A stretch of 64,000 nt of DNA from assembly GCF_013386825.1 (NCBI RefSeq), contig NZ_JACARC010000041.1, forward strand, positions 139,274-203,273, given 5' to 3'. Both the position numbers and the translations under genes were made by a program. The notes beneath the pieces are model-generated. The model ran no database searches. It was not told where the DNA came from and was given only the letters and a program-made list of their open reading frames with translations. The DNA comes from Pseudomonas sp. IPO3778 (GTDB lineage: Bacteria > Pseudomonadota > Gammaproteobacteria > Pseudomonadales > Pseudomonadaceae). Shown here in pieces: positions 61,097 through 64,000 of the stretch; within the stretch, counting starts at the first letter, position 1; every line of letters starts with the position of its first letter.

Positions 61097-62269
61097 TCAT
61101 TCCAGCCATTCTTTCAAGCGGCTTGCACTCATGGGTTTGGCCAGGTGAAAACCTTGTGCAAACGTGCCTCCCATGTCTAAGGCCTGGTCACGTATTGCCT
61201 GGGTGCTGACGCCCTCTATCACCAGGTTGATCTCCAGCGCTCGGGCCAGCGCGATCGTGCTGAGCATCATGGCCCTGCTGCGCAGATCGGACAGATCCTG
61301 GACCACCGAACTGTCGAGTTTCAACTCCTGGAAAGGCAGCTGGCACAGCAGCGTCAACGAGGAGAATCCCGTGCCGAAATCATCGATGGACAGGTCGCAT
61401 CCCAACAGCCGCAAACACAGCAAACTTTTCTGGGTAACCACCGGCATATCTAGCAGGCCGTTTTCGGCCAACTCAAACATCAACGCCGAGCCTGGCAGAT
61501 CGTGCTCGATCAACGCATTTTCGATGTACATCGCCAAATCGAAACGGGCCAACTGCGAGGCATGGAGGTTGAACGCAACCTGCAGCGAGATGTTACGCCC
61601 ACGCAGGGAGACCAGCAGATCAAGCCCTTGGGCAAAGACCTGCTTGAACATCTCGTCGATCAGGTCGTAAGCCAGCACCGCCGGCAGAAATTCGCCGGGC
61701 AGCAATAACCCGCGGGTTGGGTGCTCCCAGCGTGCCAACGCCTCCACACCGCACAAGGCGCCCGAGCGCAAGTCAAACTTGGGCTGGAACCACGCCTTGA
61801 ATTCTCGCGACTCGAGGGCATTTCTCACCTCGGACTCGGTAGGCAACTTGAATCCGTCGAGGGTCAACAGCGGTGCAAAGGTTCTGTGCTTGAGGTAAAC
61901 ACGCAGGATCGAATCCAAGGCTTGCCGAGGCGCATCATCTCCTAGCACACCGATCAGTCTGATCTGTGAGGACTGATTGATACATTCCAGCGCCCGCAAA
62001 AACTGGGGCTCAAGCGCCGAACCTAAAATCAACGCATTGACCAGGCGTGCACGGCCTGCCGCCATCAGGAAATTGAAACAACCCGGTTTCTCGTTGCTCA
62101 AGTCACAGATGACCACATCCACGCCTTCGGCGCGGGTGATGAGGTCCAACGCTTTATCACCGTCTGGCGCGAGGAAAATCGCACGCACACCGAGCTCCGT
62201 CAACGCGCGGGTGATGACTTTGCGACGCGGCAGGCGGTCCTCGAGGACGAGAATTCGTAAAGAAATCAT
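61097..62269 (-). CDS. REC-EAL c-di-GMP phosphodiesterase, RocR-like, intact receiver
   Basis: The protein has 390 residues. The receiver domain has LVLEDR and the phosphoryl-accepting Asp56 (DVVICDLSNE). The EAL domain (~145-390) keeps GVEALARW, VAFNLHASQ, FELAENG, SIDDFGTGFSS, ELKLDSS and VIEGVST, consistent with an active phosphodiesterase. It is a paralogue of the gene at 56777, but with a normal phosphorylation site. It lies between the kinase/regulator pair and the fimbrial genes, as in Roc and Pvr/Rcs loci of P. aeruginosa. Confidence 0.92.
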   Translation of the reverse strand: MISLRILVLEDRLPRRKVITRALTELGVRAIFLAPDGDKALDLITRAEGVDVVICDLSNEKPGCFNFLMAAGRARLVNALILGSALEPQFLRALECINQSSQIRLIGVLGDDAPRQALDSILRVYLKHRTFAPLLTLDGFKLPTESEVRNALESREFKAWFQPKFDLRSGALCGVEALARWEHPTRGLLLPGEFLPAVLAYDLIDEMFKQVFAQGLDLLVSLRGRNISLQVAFNLHASQLARFDLAMYIENALIEHDLPGSALMFELAENGLLDMPVVTQKSLLCLRLLGCDLSIDDFGTGFSSLTLLCQLPFQELKLDSSVVQDLSDLRSRAMMLSTIALARALEINLVIEGVSTQAIRDQALDMGGTFAQGFHLAKPMSASRLKEWLE

Positions 62270-62351
62270 GTTGGTACAGACCCTGTTTTCATTGGGGCCA
62301 TGCTGCCGTCTTTATTGGCGAATTACGAAAGCCGTTTTCCTGCATGCCGCA

Positions 62352-62363
62352 CGGAAATTTCCG
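62352..62363. promoter_or_regulatory. CGGAAATTTCCG palindrome upstream of the second REC-EAL gene
   Basis: This perfect 12-base palindrome is identical to 58099-58110 and lies about 85 bases before the REC-EAL start, in the 163-base gap 62270-62432. No TTAGGA box accompanies it. Confidence 0.45.
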
Positions 62364-62432
62364 AGGGTATGGCAGAAGGCTTTTATTCGCCGGCTTCGAC
62401 GCCCAGGTCGATGAGCCTGCCAGTGCAGCCGT

Positions 62433-63371
62433 CTACTGATAAATGAACATTACGCCGATCAGGGACTGCACATTGCCTGCGACGACCTGTCCATTGGTTC
62501 TCGCATAGGACGCCGTCATTCCAAGGTCTACGGGGCTGGTTCCAACCAAACCCAGTGAGATATTGTTGTTGGTCGCAATGACGCCAGTACGACTTGATAG
62601 CTGCACGCCAATACCCGTTGCGGGGGATGCGGAGGCAGTATTACTGAAGATGGTGTTAGCGCTATCTGTCGTAGTGCCTGTCAGGTAATAGGAGATATTT
62701 ACACTTTGATCACAGTGTATGCTTAACGGAATTTCCGCAGTTCCCGGATAATCTGGTAGGGTTATCGTCATGTTATTTGATGAAACATCACAACCTCGCG
62801 CGTTAAAACTGACGTCGTTTTGAGCATATATATTCCACGTAATGGGTAAAGTCTCTTGATAAGCACTGTTAGGTCCTGCCGTTGCTCGACTCGCCATAGT
62901 AAATGTGGCCAGCAACTGACCTGCATTGACTGTGACTCCAGGCGCACCATCAGTAGCAAACTGCAAAGCCAGCATGAGACTGATTTTGTTATAAAGGTTT
63001 GTCTGATACGACTCTGAAGCGGTGCTTCCCATAAGAGGGAGATCATACCAATTAAAAAAATTAATAGAACCAGAAAAACCCACAAGACTTGGGGACAGAC
63101 TGGCGTTCTGAATTCTCCACAGATCGTCTCCCGGAGGAAGCACACTTGCATTCCCGGTGGCAGAATGACTCTCACATTGTATATAGTCTCCTAGATAAAT
63201 AACAAAACGGTCCCCGTAATAGATAGGTCCCACATGTACATAGACATTAAAAGTTCCTCCTTTAGCATCCGATGCCTGCACTCCCGGCGCTTGGCAATTT
63301 ACAGCATAAGCGCTTTCTGACAAGAACAGTGCGAGCAACAATAATAGTGTGGCACCACCGTTTATCTTCAT
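62433..63371 (-). CDS. Two-domain fimbrial tip adhesin (FimH-like)
   Basis: This 312-residue exported protein has signal peptide MKINGGATLLLLLALFLSES, cleaved near AYA|VNC. The N-terminal ~160 residues have a Cys pair and aromatic beta-strands, typical of a receptor-binding lectin domain. The C-terminal pilin domain (~175-312) has CDVSSNNMTITLPD, IPLSIHCD, ATGIGVQLSS and the chaperone-recognition end GVMFIYQ with a penultimate aromatic. It would cap a chaperone-usher fimbria. GGTGG precedes ATG 63371. Base composition is clearly more AT-rich than the neighbouring signalling genes. Confidence 0.85.
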   Translation of the reverse strand: MKINGGATLLLLLALFLSESAYAVNCQAPGVQASDAKGGTFNVYVHVGPIYYGDRFVIYLGDYIQCESHSATGNASVLPPGDDLWRIQNASLSPSLVGFSGSINFFNWYDLPLMGSTASESYQTNLYNKISLMLALQFATDGAPGVTVNAGQLLATFTMASRATAGPNSAYQETLPITWNIYAQNDVSFNARGCDVSSNNMTITLPDYPGTAEIPLSIHCDQSVNISYYLTGTTTDSANTIFSNTASASPATGIGVQLSSRTGVIATNNNISLGLVGTSPVDLGMTASYARTNGQVVAGNVQSLIGVMFIYQ

Positions 63372-63385
63372 ATTTTCCACCATGA

Positions 63386-63886
63386 CTAGGAGTACGTATA
63401 CGCTACATTAATATTGACCTGAATACTGCCTTGCGTTGCATTGCCCTTGACGGATAGCACGCGAAGATGCAGCAGCAGGTTTATCGACTGCGAATCATCT
63501 ACCTTGACCATAGTCGAGTTACCGTTATTTAAAATGTTCTCATTGGCATCCCGCAGCTCCACTTGAAGATTGAGCGCATCCCCCTGGTTTGCGTAATAGC
63601 CCGTGTCGTCAGCAGCCCCTGTAAATGTGGCTGTCACGCTTGATGTTCCCACAGGGCAGTTCGTCAAATTCAGCATCACGTTGTGCCAGCCCGAAGTTGA
63701 TCCCGCTTGAGCAAAATCTGGGGCAAACAGCTCCTCCAATATAACGGCTGCTGGCGGAGTTGAGACCGTACAAGGCTTCGCCACAACGCGCCCGTTGACG
63801 GTAATATCCACGTCTGCCGCATAGGTGTTCACGCCCCCGACAACCAGCAATAACCCCGTCAACAGCGCAGACTTTATACCGTTCAT
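63386..63886 (-). CDS. Minor fimbrial subunit (FimF/FimG-like)
   Basis: This 166-residue exported pilin has signal MNGIKSALLTGLLLVVGGVN (cleavage near YAA|DVD). The typical DITVNGRVVAKPCTV start with Cys, a second Cys in NLTNCPVGT and the terminal QVNINVAYTYS donor-binding strand with a penultimate aromatic are present. It belongs to the chaperone-usher fimbrial operon that continues past the right edge. Confidence 0.9.
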   Translation of the reverse strand: MNGIKSALLTGLLLVVGGVNTYAADVDITVNGRVVAKPCTVSTPPAAVILEELFAPDFAQAGSTSGWHNVMLNLTNCPVGTSSVTATFTGAADDTGYYANQGDALNLQVELRDANENILNNGNSTMVKVDDSQSINLLLHLRVLSVKGNATQGSIQVNINVAYTYS

Positions 63887-63897
63887 TCCCAGCCCCT

Positions 63898-64000
63898 TTA
63901 TTGAAACTCTAGAGTGAAATCAGCCGTCGCATTCACAACTCCCGCGGTTACAGGGGAACGTGTTGCCATCAGGCAGGCATAAAACCCCAGCGTATTTGAT
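63898..64000 (-). CDS. Fimbrial subunit, C-terminal part (cut by window edge)
   Basis: The visible frame ends TLGFYACLMATRSPVTAGVV and then NATADFTLEFQ before TAA at 63898-63900. This is the usual C-terminal beta-strand of a type 1-like pilin (NATADFTLxF). It precedes the minor subunit gene by 11 bases in the same operon. Confidence 0.8.
   Translation of the reverse strand, partial: SNTLGFYACLMATRSPVTAGVVNATADFTLEFQ

Overview
The window reads as chromosomal DNA of a fluorescens-group-like Pseudomonas. It is GC-rich with compact, often overlapping operons. OprD and SphA-type porins, AraC/XylS regulators, an RND pump, a Cup-like fimbrial locus and Roc-like c-di-GMP signalling all fit that genus. 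The species call is inference from gene content; no rRNA or tRNA was seen.

1-20131: accessory metabolism. A partial type-B carboxylesterase and an alpha/beta hydrolase diverge from one intergenic region. Next come a 1227-residue repeat protein (possibly HrpF/NolX-like), a FeaR-like AraC regulator divergent from an aldehyde dehydrogenase, a SphA-like outer-membrane channel and two tandem AraC regulators. A six-gene operon at 11650-17099 encodes a dioxygenase reductase, Rieske alpha and beta subunits, an isochorismatase-fold protein lacking its catalytic triad, an SDR dehydrogenase and a dienelactone hydrolase-SnoaL fusion. An OprD porin converges on it. Two promoter regions share a near-identical CACACTATCYGGATA element and two more carry the half-site GGATAGT, suggesting one aromatic-compound regulon. 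A GST/TetR pair closes the block.

20161-34206: a diguanylate cyclase, a small membrane ORF, a thymidylate-kinase-like NTPase, and a two-gene operon that is the most interesting part of the window. That operon pairs an M48 metallopeptidase with an 1820-residue protein arranged as kinase C-lobe-like region, DUF4011, SF1 helicase, Vsr/PD-(D/E)XK-like domain and WGR domain. It is a candidate defence system. A chemoreceptor, a sulfonate-type binding protein with an FMN monooxygenase, and a secreted protein of ten exact 19-residue repeats follow.

34511-43062 and on to 54840: an RND efflux operon (outer-membrane lipoprotein, fusion protein, permease), DoxX, a small exported protein, then a six-gene type I secretion operon. 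It is transcribed right to left as TolC-like, MotB-like, HlyD-like, MotA/TolQ-like, a 2212-residue RTX adhesin and the ABC exporter. The content matches the Salmonella SPI-4 Sii plan, with a proton channel attached to a type I exporter.

54909-64000: a frameshifted autotransporter remnant, then a signalling and fimbrial island. It has a REC-only protein, a truncated fimbrial gene, a REC-EAL protein, a hybrid kinase with HPt, a LuxR-type response regulator, a second REC-EAL protein, a two-domain fimbrial adhesin and two pilins, the last cut by the window edge. This resembles RocS/RocA/RocR control of cup fimbriae in P. aeruginosa. Two of the three small receivers lack the phosphorylatable aspartate. 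Two of the promoter regions are duplicates carrying TTAGGA-N4-TCCTAA and paired GGAAAYTTCC palindromes.
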